From positions 22,317 through 30,612 of the forward strand of contig DNYS01000248.1 in NCBI GenBank assembly GCA_003506735.1: a stretch of 8,296 bases of DNA, written 5' to 3'. The translations under genes were made by a program, and so were the position numbers. Positions 1-6,900 of the stretch are shown piece by piece. The notes under the pieces are model-generated. The model saw nothing but the letters and a program-made list of their open reading frames with translations, ran no database searches and was not told the origin of the DNA. The stretch comes from Nitrospinota bacterium (lineage in GTDB: Bacteria; UBA8248). Position 1 is the stretch's first letter, and each line of letters starts with the position of its first letter.

Positions 1-8
1 GGCATCAT
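1..8 (-). CDS. Possible start of the next gene after lpdA (partial, cut by window edge)
   Basis: On the minus strand, 24 bases after the lpdA stop codon, an ATG (bases 8-6) is preceded by AGGA (bases 19-16) with a 7-base gap, which is good Shine-Dalgarno spacing. A second ATG follows directly. No terminator lies between it and lpdA, so it would be co-transcribed with lpdA. Only the first two codons are inside the window, so the product cannot be named. Confidence 0.3.
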
Positions 9-32
9 CGAAAATTCCTGGCTGGCCGGCCG

Positions 33-1436
33 CTATTTTTTCGGGGGATTGTGAATGGCGGTCCCGTGCACATCGTGGGCGGCCTCCATGATGGCCTCGG
101 AAAGCGTCGGATGAGAATGGATTGTCCCGCCGAGGCCGGAGGCCGAAATACCGTTGCGCATCGCGACCGCCGCCTCGTGTACCAGGTCGGCCGCATGGGA
201 TCCCACCACATGCACCCCTAAAATAACATCATCGGCCGCTCCGGCAATGACCTTCACTTCTCCGGCTATCTCCCGCTCCGAGTGCGCCTTCCCGAGCCCC
301 CGCATCTGAAAGCGCCCCACGCGCACATCGAGGCCCTTTGCCCTGGCCTCCCCTTCGGTAAGGCCGACGACGCCCACCTCGGGATGAGTGAAGATACCCG
401 CCGGAATCCCAAGGTAGTCCATTGAGGAATCTCCCCCCGACGCGTTTTCGGCGGCGACGATCCCCTCGGCCGAGGCCACATGGGCGAGCATGAGCCCCCC
501 AATCACATCTCCGGCCGCGTACACGCCGGGGACATTGGTCTCCATCTTCTCGTTCACCGAGATCTCGCCCCGGGGTCCAAGCTCCAAGCCGATATTGTCC
601 AGACCCAGGCCGTCGGTATTGAAGGTCCTCCCGATGGATACGAGTACCAGGTCCGAGGCGATATCGTCGCTGCCCTCGATATGCGCAACCATATCGTCGC
701 CGCTTTGTTCGACCTTGAGAATTTTCTTCCCGGTCAGAAGCTTGATCTTTTGTTTTTTCAACTCCCGCCCGATCAGCTTGGATACATCCTCATCGCCCAG
801 CGGTAGCGCCCGGTCGAGCAATTCGACCACAGTCACATCCACCCCCATTTCGCGGTAAAAACAGGCGAATTCACACCCGATGGCCCCCGCTCCGATGATG
901 AGGAGGCGGCCTGGGAGTTCTTTGAGGTGTACCGCCTGATCGCTGGAGATGATCCGCTTGCCGTCAATGGGGAAAACCGGAATCTGGGCCGGGCGGGATC
1001 CGGTGGAGATGAGTATTTTCTCGGCCCGGATCTCCTCCTCGCCGCCCTCCTTGAGCCGGATTCGGATCCGGCCGGACTCCTCGATCGATGCTTCTCCAGC
1101 GAGATGATCGACCCGGTGCGCTTTAAAGAGGCCGCCGATGCCCCGGACCAAACCGGCCACGATCTTGTCCTTGCGGTCGATCATTTCAGCCAGGTTGGCG
1201 ATGACCTCACCTTTGATCTCGATACCGAAGGCGGAGGCGTTTTTGATGGTCCTCAACACATCGGCCGCGCGGATAAGGCTCTTGCTGGGGATGCATCCCC
1301 AGTTGAGGCACGCGCCGCCCAAGGCGTCCCGCTCGATAACGATGGATTTCACGCCCCGCTGGGCCGCCCGGACACCCGCGACATAGCCCGCAGGGCCGCC
1401 CCCGATGACAGCAAAATCGTAGCTGGAATCTGTCAT
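33..1436 (-). CDS. lpdA: Dihydrolipoyl dehydrogenase (E3 component of 2-oxoacid dehydrogenase / glycine cleavage complexes)
   Basis: Flavoprotein of 467 residues, the usual length for E3. It reoxidises the dihydrolipoyl arm of pyruvate, 2-oxoglutarate or branched-chain 2-oxoacid dehydrogenase, or of glycine cleavage H protein, passing electrons through FAD to NAD+. Visible motifs are the N-terminal FAD-binding GGGPAG at residues 12-17, the redox-active disulfide GGACLNWGC (Cys43 and Cys48), the ATG-like STGSRP at 144-149, the NAD-binding GAGAIG at 182-187, the second FAD motif AAGDVIGG, and the C-terminal catalytic dyad HPTLSE (His442, Glu447) that completes the active site of the partner subunit. 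The cytoplasmic homodimer is inferred from the family. The ATG start is supported by GGGAGA five bases upstream. It is divergent from the sugar-nucleotide genes and appears first in its transcript. No E1 or E2 gene is in the window, so the complex it serves is unknown. Mercuric or glutathione reductase is less likely given the dyad context. Confidence 0.96.
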   Translation of the reverse strand: MTDSSYDFAVIGGGPAGYVAGVRAAQRGVKSIVIERDALGGACLNWGCIPSKSLIRAADVLRTIKNASAFGIEIKGEVIANLAEMIDRKDKIVAGLVRGIGGLFKAHRVDHLAGEASIEESGRIRIRLKEGGEEEIRAEKILISTGSRPAQIPVFPIDGKRIISSDQAVHLKELPGRLLIIGAGAIGCEFACFYREMGVDVTVVELLDRALPLGDEDVSKLIGRELKKQKIKLLTGKKILKVEQSGDDMVAHIEGSDDIASDLVLVSIGRTFNTDGLGLDNIGLELGPRGEISVNEKMETNVPGVYAAGDVIGGLMLAHVASAEGIVAAENASGGDSSMDYLGIPAGIFTHPEVGVVGLTEGEARAKGLDVRVGRFQMRGLGKAHSEREIAGEVKVIAGAADDVILGVHVVGSHAADLVHEAAVAMRNGISASGLGGTIHSHPTLSEAIMEAAHDVHGTAIHNPPKK

Positions 1437-1686
1437 GGTTTCTCCCGCATCCGGCAGCGCCGGAATCGATGATTTTGTATATATTTTCTTTCGGCCATCC
1501 CGCCTAAGAATACTCCTGGAGACGAAAACTGTCTGCTCCCTATCCCTATTCCCCCCCGCTCCCCCGAGTTTCGGCGGGCAGCCGGGGATGACTCAGGGCG
1601 CTCTTCTCGTGCGGTGGTCCATTGACCTGCCAAGGCCGCGCCCAGTAGGATTCGGGCCACATTCGGGCACCCTGAAAGGAGAAGCG
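1437..1686. promoter_or_regulatory. Divergent intergenic region between lpdA and the SDR operon
   Basis: This 250-bp spacer must carry the promoters of both divergent units. The lpdA ribosome binding site is the minus-strand GGGAGA opposite 1441-1446. A small perfect hairpin, CCGGC-AGC-GCCGG, lies at 1451-1463, in the probable lpdA leader. The only AT-rich patch, 1471-1490 (TATATT at 1480-1485, reading as TATATA on the other strand), could supply a -10 element on either strand, but I see no convincing -35 partner. The plus-strand frame stays open through most of the region, but nothing in it resembles a protein domain and I treat it as non-coding. Confidence 0.4.
1675..1684 (+). promoter_or_regulatory. 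Ribosome binding site deciding the start of the first SDR gene
   Basis: AAAGGAGAAG lies with GGAG five bases before a GTG at 1687. This strong site, together with the family-typical N-terminus (hydrophobic strand then the Rossmann glycine motif at residues 9-15), selects the GTG over the in-frame ATG at 1435, which would add 84 residues of non-conserved, Pro/Ser/Arg-rich sequence. Confidence 0.85.
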
Positions 1687-2646
1687 GTGGCAGAACGCGT
1701 TCTAATTACAGGAATCACGGGGTTCGTCGGCAGCCACTTGGTGGACTACCTCATCACCCTAAAGGATATCGAAATATTCGGCATGCGGCGGTGGCGCAGC
1801 CGAACCGAGCATATCGATCACCTCACCTCCCGGGTCCCAATCCTCGAGTGCGACCTGCGCGACCAGGGTTCCGTCAACCGGATTCTCGCCGAAATCCGGC
1901 CCACGAGGATTTTTCACCTGGCGGCCCAAAGCTTTGTGCCCGCCTCCTGGACGGCCCCAGAAGAAAGCCTCCACACCAACATTATCGGCACCCTCCACCT
2001 CCTCGAAGGCGTACGCCAGGCCGGCATCGACCCCTGGATCCAGATCGCCGGAAGCAGCGAGGAATACGGTCTCGTCCACCCGGAGGAAACCCCTATCCGG
2101 GAATCCAACCCGCTCAGGCCCCTTTCCCCCTATGCTGTGAGCAAGGTTGGCACCGACCTGCTCGCCTATCAATTTTTTCAAAGCTACGGCATGAAACTCG
2201 TCCGCACCCGCGCATTTAACCATACCGGTCCTCGTCGTGGGGATGTTTTCGTTTGCAGCGATTTCGCCAAGCAAATCGTCGAGGCCGAAAAGGGGAGGCG
2301 CGAGCCCGTGATCTATGTGGGAAACCTGGAAGCCAAGCGGGATTTTACCGACGTGCGCGATGTAGTGAAGGCCTACTGGCTCTCGCTTCAACATTGCGAG
2401 GCGGGCGAGGTGTACAACATCGCCTCCGGCACCGCCTGGGCCATCCAAGAAATACTGGATATGCTGATCGCCCGCTCGGCCACGCCCATCGAGGTGAAAG
2501 AAGACCCCGCCCGGATGCGGCCTTCGGATGTGCCGATCCTTCTGGGGGATTCATCGAATTTCCGCGAAGCCACCGGCTGGAAACCGGAAATACCCTTCGA
2601 GCAGACCCTTCAGGACATTCTGGACTACTGGCGGGATCGTTTGTGA
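1687..2646 (+). CDS. GDP-sugar SDR enzyme, Gmd/Rmd-like (GDP-mannose 4,6-dehydratase or GDP-6-deoxy-D-mannose reductase family), copy 1
   Basis: Extended short-chain dehydrogenase of 319 residues from a GTG start. The N-terminal Rossmann motif GITGFVG is at residues 9-15, FHLAAQS follows the fourth strand, the catalytic Ser/Glu segment GSSEEYG is at 122-128, and the YxxxK pair is Tyr149/Lys153 (YAVSK). The segments NHTGPRRGD, VGNLEAKRDFTDVRDVVKAYW and the C-terminal TGWKPEIPFEQTLQDIL are typical of the GDP-mannose dehydratase/reductase branch. True Gmd enzymes are usually longer (about 340-370 residues); the length and the RPSDVPILLGD segment fit GDP-6-deoxy-D-mannose reductase (Rmd), whereas RRGDVFV recalls the Gmd signature. 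The product is expected to be a GDP-6-deoxyhexose such as GDP-rhamnose for surface polysaccharide. It overlaps the next gene by four bases. The family is secure; dehydratase versus reductase is not. Confidence 0.88.
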   Translation: MAERVLITGITGFVGSHLVDYLITLKDIEIFGMRRWRSRTEHIDHLTSRVPILECDLRDQGSVNRILAEIRPTRIFHLAAQSFVPASWTAPEESLHTNIIGTLHLLEGVRQAGIDPWIQIAGSSEEYGLVHPEETPIRESNPLRPLSPYAVSKVGTDLLAYQFFQSYGMKLVRTRAFNHTGPRRGDVFVCSDFAKQIVEAEKGRREPVIYVGNLEAKRDFTDVRDVVKAYWLSLQHCEAGEVYNIASGTAWAIQEILDMLIARSATPIEVKEDPARMRPSDVPILLGDSSNFREATGWKPEIPFEQTLQDILDYWRDRL

Positions 2647-3602
2647 AAGCCCTGATTACGGGCATCGCCGGTTTCGCGGGAAGTCATTTGGCCGAGCATC
2701 TTCTAGCGCAGGGCCATGAAGTCTCCGGCATCTCCCTCCCGAACATCGCGCCGGATAACCTGAAGCACATCATCGATCGAATTTCTCTCTACCGGAGCGA
2801 TTTGCTCGACAAGGAAAACACACGAGCCATTATCGAAGACAACCGCCCCGATCGCGTATTTCATCTGGCGGCCAAAAGTTCTGTCGCCGCATCATGGGAC
2901 GATCCGGCCAAGACGTTCGAGACCAACCTCATCGCAGGGATTCACCTGCTCGAATCGTGCAGGGCGCTCGGAAGCCAGGTGCGCATCCTTCTCGTTGGCT
3001 CGGCGGAAATATACGGTGGCGGCGAACTTTCGGGCGAGATCAACGAAGAAATCCCCTTCGCTCCCAAAAACCCCTATGCCATCAGCAAACTTGCCCTGGA
3101 CCTGGCTTCAGAACAAATCGCAAAAGCCAATGGAATGCACCTTGTGCGCATGCGGCCGATGAACCATACGGGCCCGCGCCAAGCCACCGGATTCGCCATA
3201 CCCGATTGGGCAAAGCAGATATCGGAAATCGAAGCCGGAGAAAAAGAACCGATAGTGCGAACCGGCAATCTGGAGTCCTGGCGGGATTTTTCCGATGTAC
3301 GCGATGTTGTCCGGGCCTATGCCCTCGCGGCCGAACATGGAACCCCCGGAGAGGCTTATCTCGTTTGCTCCGGCCACTCGATAAAGATTCGAGAAGCCCT
3401 GAATATACTCCTGTCGCTGGCGAAAGTTTCCATTTCCATCGAGCAGGACCCCAAGAAAAGACCCAACGATTCCAGTGTATTTTCCGCAACCTACTCAAAA
3501 CTCGCCCATGCCACCGGCTGGCGCCCCGAAATCCTTTTCGAGCAAACTTTGAAAGATACCCTGGCCTATTGGCAAACAAAAACCGCAAGTTCCTCCCCGT
3601 AA
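2643..3602 (+). CDS. GDP-sugar SDR enzyme, Gmd/Rmd-like, copy 2 (tandem homologue)
   Basis: Extended short-chain dehydrogenase of 319 residues, the same length as its upstream neighbour and alignable to it end to end. The start GTG sits in the GTGA that also contains the stop of copy 1, so translation is probably coupled; only a weak purine-rich site (GCGGGA) precedes it. Motifs are GIAGFAG at residues 7-13, FHLAAKS, catalytic Ser120/Glu122 in GSAEIYG, Tyr145/Lys149 in YAISK, then NHTGPRQATGF, GNLESWRDFSDVRDVVRAY and TGWRPEILFEQTLKDTL. The catalytic Ser-Glu-Tyr-Lys set is intact, so it should be active. GPRQ followed by GF, and no RRG, is closer to GDP-4-keto-6-deoxymannose reductase than to the dehydratase. 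A reasonable inference is that the pair performs successive steps on a GDP-4-keto-6-deoxy sugar, or acts as a heteromer. An alternative is a general NAD-dependent epimerase. Confidence 0.88.
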   Translation: MKALITGIAGFAGSHLAEHLLAQGHEVSGISLPNIAPDNLKHIIDRISLYRSDLLDKENTRAIIEDNRPDRVFHLAAKSSVAASWDDPAKTFETNLIAGIHLLESCRALGSQVRILLVGSAEIYGGGELSGEINEEIPFAPKNPYAISKLALDLASEQIAKANGMHLVRMRPMNHTGPRQATGFAIPDWAKQISEIEAGEKEPIVRTGNLESWRDFSDVRDVVRAYALAAEHGTPGEAYLVCSGHSIKIREALNILLSLAKVSISIEQDPKKRPNDSSVFSATYSKLAHATGWRPEILFEQTLKDTLAYWQTKTASSSP

Positions 3603-3623
3603 ATTATATAATTTATATTATAT
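3600..3623. repeat. AT-only stretch with a 16-bp perfect palindrome
   Basis: Twenty-four consecutive A/T bases begin at the stop codon of the second SDR gene. Bases 3600-3615 form a perfect 16-bp palindrome (TAAATTATATAATTTA). It could be an easily melted element, a protein-binding site or part of a weak transcription end; there is no GC-rich hairpin with a T-tract, so I do not call it a terminator. Confidence 0.6.
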
Positions 3624-3671
3624 CTGAAAAACACTCCATTTTCGGCCAGGAATTTTGCTTTTTTGTCATTT

Positions 3672-3696
3672 TTATACCCACAATATCTGGGGATAA
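3672..3696. repeat. 25-bp imperfect palindrome (possible operator)
   Basis: TTATACCCA (3672-3680) and TGGGGATAA (3688-3696) are inverted copies with one mismatch, separated by CAATATC. Each arm is also one base away from the DnaA box consensus TTATNCACA on its own strand, and the centre overlaps an NrdR-like box (3678-3693). It may be an operator for an unidentified regulator or a pair of inverted DnaA boxes. Confidence 0.5.
3678..3693 (+). promoter_or_regulatory. Weak NrdR-box-like site
   Basis: CCACAATATCTGGGGA matches the published NrdR box consensus acaCwAtATaTwGtgt at 11 of 16 positions by eye, including the core CAATAT and the following G. It shares the core ATATCT with the stronger site 71 bp downstream. 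NrdR boxes normally come in pairs about 31-32 bp apart, so this spacing is atypical and the call is tentative. Confidence 0.35.
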
Positions 3697-3698
3697 AA

Positions 3699-3707
3699 TG
3701 TGAATAA
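3699..3707 (-). promoter_or_regulatory. DnaA box (consensus match) in a phased cluster
   Basis: TGTGAATAA reads as TTATTCACA on the minus strand, an exact fit to the DnaA box consensus TTATNCACA. Two same-orientation near-matches, each with one mismatch, flank it: TGGGGATAA at 3688-3696 and TGTGGATTA at 3721-3729. The starts are 11 and 22 bp apart, so all three would face the same side of the helix. A near-match in the other orientation lies at 3672-3680. DnaA sites regulate nrdAB in E. coli, which makes the position meaningful. Confidence 0.5.
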
Positions 3708-3720
3708 TGCCACCTGTTGT

Positions 3721-3729
3721 TGTGGATTA
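3721..3729 (-). promoter_or_regulatory. DnaA-box-like site, one mismatch
   Basis: TGTGGATTA reads as TAATCCACA on the minus strand, differing from the strong box TTATCCACA at one base. It is 22 bp from the consensus box at 3699-3707 in the same orientation and lies just upstream of the putative -35 element of the nrdJ promoter. Confidence 0.4.
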
Positions 3730-3742
3730 TCATAAATTATTC

Positions 3743-3772
3743 TTGACAACCCCATATCTAGTGTAATATCTT
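3743..3772 (+). promoter_or_regulatory. nrdJ: Probable nrdJ promoter
   Basis: A perfect -35 hexamer TTGACA is at 3743-3748. Candidate -10 elements are TAATAT at 3764-3769 (spacer 15, short) or TATCTT at 3767-3772 (spacer 18). Transcription would start near 3778 and give a leader of about 180 nt before the nrdJ ATG. An NrdR-box-like sequence fills the spacer, which suggests repression by occlusion of RNA polymerase. Confidence 0.6.
3749..3764 (+). promoter_or_regulatory. NrdR box inside the nrdJ promoter spacer
   Basis: ACCCCATATCTAGTGT matches the NrdR consensus acaCwAtATaTwGtgt at 13 of 16 positions by eye, including the right half TwGtgt in full. NrdR is the ATP/dATP-sensing repressor of ribonucleotide reductase genes. 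The site sits directly between -35 and -10, the expected place for repression. A canonical second box at 31-32 bp is not clear on either side; ACAACATATACTCAAC at 3784-3799 is a poor candidate. Confidence 0.6.
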
Positions 3773-3798
3773 TAAGTCCTTATACAACATATACTCAA

Positions 3799-3823
3799 CT
3801 AAACCCCTTGTTTCTGGGTTTAG
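3799..3823 (+). promoter_or_regulatory. Leader hairpin 1 of nrdJ mRNA
   Basis: CTAAACCC (3799-3806) and GGGTTTAG (3816-3823) form a perfect 8-bp stem with a 9-nt loop, starting about 20 nt into the predicted leader. Part of the 5' arm, AACCCCT (3802-3808), is also perfectly complementary to AGGGGTT at 3871-3877, so two mutually exclusive pairings are possible. That is the arrangement seen in riboswitches and attenuators, but no ligand class is recognised. Confidence 0.5.
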
Positions 3824-3922
3824 GAAGATAGTCTGGTTTGATCGCGAAATTAGAAAAGAGTACTCGGCACAGGGGTTGAAAAAAAACGAATAGGCGAATA
3901 AAATGCGATAATAACCAGCATT

Positions 3923-3948
3923 TTTTGAATTTCGCCCGAAATTCAAAA
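3923..3948 (+). promoter_or_regulatory. Hairpin abutting the nrdJ ribosome binding site
   Basis: Bases 3923-3934 and 3937-3948 are a perfect 12-bp inverted repeat (arms TTTTGAATTTCG and CGAAATTCAAAA) around CC; as RNA this is an 11-bp stem with a tetraloop. The AAAA of the 3' arm runs directly into GGA (3949-3951), the core of the Shine-Dalgarno site eight bases before the ATG at 3960. The fold could limit ribosome access to nrdJ, or the DNA palindrome could be an operator. Confidence 0.6.
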
Positions 3949-3959
3949 GGACGTTTTAA

Positions 3960-6900
3960 ATGAAATTTGAACGACTTTTCACTCATTCCGGGAAAAGCTC
4001 CCGCAGGGAAGTCAACTTCGTTCCCCGCATCTCCCGAATCATCAATCCAGACGGCACCATCGTATTCGAAGCCAAAGACATCCTGGTTCCCGAAAACTGG
4101 ACCCAGGTTGCCGTCGATATCATCGCCCAAAAATACCTCCGGAAAGCGGGGGTCCCAGCGAAGCTCAAAAAAGTGCCCGAAGAGGGCGTCCCCGATTGGC
4201 TCCTGCGTTCCATACCAGATGAAGAAGCTCTTTCCTCTCTTCCAGAGGACGAGCGGTTGGGCATGGAACGGGATTCGCGCGTTTTATTTCACCGAATGGC
4301 GGGTTGCTGGACCTATTGGGGATGGAAAAACAATTACTTCGACAGCGAAGAGGATGCCAGGGCGTTTTACGATGAAATTACCTACATGCTTGCCAACCAG
4401 ATAGCCGCGCCCAATTCCCCTCAGTGGTTTAACACCGGCCTCCACTGGGCCTACGGAATCGAGGGCCCAGCCCAGGGTCATTACTACTGCGACCCCGACA
4501 CCGGAGAAGTGAACCGATCGCAAAATGCATACGAGAGGCCGCAGCCTCACGCCTGCTTTATCCAGTCCGTCAGTGACGACCTCGTGAACGAAGGCGGCAT
4601 CATGGACCTCTGGGTCAGCGAGGCGCGCATCTTCAAGTTTGGCTCGGGCACGGGTTCCAATTTTTCGAACCTGCGCGGCGAGAACGAGCCCCTCTCCGGA
4701 GGAGGGAAAAGCTCCGGTCTGATGAGCTTCCTGAAAATCGGCGACCGCGCGGCGGGCGCCATCAAATCGGGGGGCACCACCCGCCGCGCAGCGAAAATGG
4801 TCATCCTCGATGCCGATCATCCCGACATTGAACAATTCATCAACTGGAAGGTGAAAGAGGAACAAAAAGTAGCCGCCTTGGTATCCGGCAGCATGTTGTG
4901 CAACCGGCATATGAACGCCATCATCGCCGCTTGCGATCCGAACAAGCAGGCCGAGTTGAACGGCGGGCTCTATCAACCGGAAGAAAATCCCGACCTCCGC
5001 AAAGCGGTCCGTGCCGCTCGCAATTCCGGCGTCCCGGGCAGCTACATCCAGCGGGCGCTTCAACTCGCCCAGCAAGGGTTCAAGGAAATCCTTCTGGATG
5101 AACTGGACACCAACTGGGAAGGCGAAGGATACGCCACCGTCTCGGGCCAAAACTCGAACAACACGGTTCGCCTGAAGGATGAATTCATGAAAGCCGTCGA
5201 GGACGACGGGACTTGGAAGCTGACCCGCCGTACGGACGGCGTAGTCGTGAAGGAGCTCCAGGCCAAGGATTTGTGGGACCAGATCGGATATGCCGCCTGG
5301 TGCAGCGCGGACCCGGGCCTTCAATTCGACACCACTATCAACGATTGGCATACCTGTCCGGCGGAAGGCCGAATCAACGCCTCCAACCCATGCTCGGAAT
5401 ATATGTTCCTCGACAATACGGCCTGCAACCTCGCCTCGATGAATCTCATGCGGTTCCTCGACACGGAATCGGGCGGCTTCCGGGTGGACGAGTACAGGCA
5501 CACCATCCGTCTCTGGACGGTCGTACTCGAAATTTCCGTCCTGATGGCCCAATTTCCGAGCCGGGATATCGCCAAAAGGTCTTTCCTGTACCGCACCCTG
5601 GGCCTTGGCTACGCGAACTTGGGCACCCTGCTCATGGTGCTCGGAATTCCATACGACTCGCCTCAGGCCGAGGCATGGTGCGGCGCGCTCACGGCCATCA
5701 TGACGGGTTTCTCGTATGCAACGAGTGCGGAAATGGCTTCGGAACTGGGGCCCTTTGAGCGCTTCGATGCCAACCGGGAAGATATGCTGCGCGTCGTGAG
5801 AAATCACCGCAGGGCGGCGTATGCGGCATCTCCTGCGGAATATGAAGGCATTTCCAAAACACCCGTCGGGATCGACCCCAGCCTATGTCAACCCTACCTT
5901 CTATCGGCCGCGCGAAAAGCTTGGGATGAGGCGCTTGAACTGGGCGAGCGGCACGGTTACCGCAACGCCCAGGCCACCGTCATCGCCCCCACCGGCACGA
6001 TCGGTCTCGTGATGGATTGCGACACCACCGGAATCGAACCCGACTTCGCACTTGTGAAGTTCAAGAAACTGGCCGGCGGCGGATACTTCAAAATAATCAA
6101 TCACTCCGTACCGGCGGCCCTCAGAAGGCTGGGCTACGACGAAGAACAGATCAAGGAGATCGTCGCCTACTGCCGGGGCCGGGGAAGCCTCAAAAATGCG
6201 CCTCATATCAACCCGGAATCGCTCCTCGAAAAAGGGTTTACCGAGAAAGCGCTCGAATCGGTGGAAGAGGCGCTCGAGGGGGCGTTTGAGCTTCAGTTTG
6301 CCATCACCAAAATTACTCTTGGCGAAGACTTCTGCCGGGAAAAACTGGGCCTCAGCGATGAGCAACTCGCCGACTGGAACCTGAGCATCCTTGAAGCCAT
6401 CGGCTTCACTCCGGACCAGATCAAGGAAGCAAACAGCTACATATGCGGAATGATGATGTTGGAGGGCGCCCCGCACCTCAAGGAAGAGCACTATGAAATA
6501 TTCGACTGCGCGAGCAAGTGCGGCCGGGAAGGGACCCGGTACATCAGCCCCATGGCCCATGTGCGGATGATGGCCGGGGCGCAGCCGTTCATCTCCGGTT
6601 CGATCAGCAAGACGATCAATCTGCCAAACGAGGCGACCATCGAAGAAATCAAGGGCCTCTACATGGAGTCCTGGAACCGGATGACCAAAGCCATCGCCCT
6701 CTACCGGGACGGCTCCAAGCTCAGCCAGCCGCTATCGGCGCAGTTTTCGGTCGACTTGTTCGATGGGCTCGATAGCGACGAGAAGGGCTCGGCCGAAAGC
6801 GGCCCCGTCCGCGTGGCGCAGCAAATCGTCCGGCGCTACTTATACCAATCGCGCCGCCGCAAGCTTCCCTCCCGACGGGCGGGATACACCCAGAAGGCCA

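Larger units (their letters stand above)
3603..3959. promoter_or_regulatory. AT-rich regulatory region upstream of nrdJ (overview)
   Basis: This 357-bp gene-free stretch is far more AT-rich than both flanks. No coding potential is evident. From left to right it holds the AT-only palindrome, DnaA-box-like sites (3672-3729), NrdR-box-like sites, a sigma-70 type promoter near 3743-3772, a hairpin at 3799-3823, an A-tract, and a hairpin at 3923-3948 touching the nrdJ ribosome binding site. I see no clear terminator for the SDR operon in it, so some read-through into nrdJ is possible. I looked for a cobalamin-riboswitch B12 box and found none. Confidence 0.75.

Noticed and set aside
1435..1686. 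N-terminal extension of the first SDR protein from the ATG at 1435
   Set aside because: The 84 extra residues are Pro/Ser/Arg-rich with no domain, and a strong ribosome binding site precedes the GTG at 1687 that gives the family-typical N-terminus.
2253..2642. N-terminal extension of the second SDR protein into the first gene
   Set aside because: It reads the first SDR gene out of frame; the GTG at 2643 places the Rossmann glycine motif at residues 7-13, as expected for the family.
3773..3959. Cobalamin riboswitch in the nrdJ leader
   Set aside because: I found no B12 box (GCCACTG-like) or the characteristic multi-helix core; the leader is also AT-rich and shorter than typical cobalamin riboswitches.
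4284..5807. Long open frame of about 507 codons on the minus strand
   Set aside because: It lies wholly opposite nrdJ, shows no recognisable domain, and is a typical antisense shadow of a GC-rich gene. The nrdJ frame carries all the conserved catalytic motifs.
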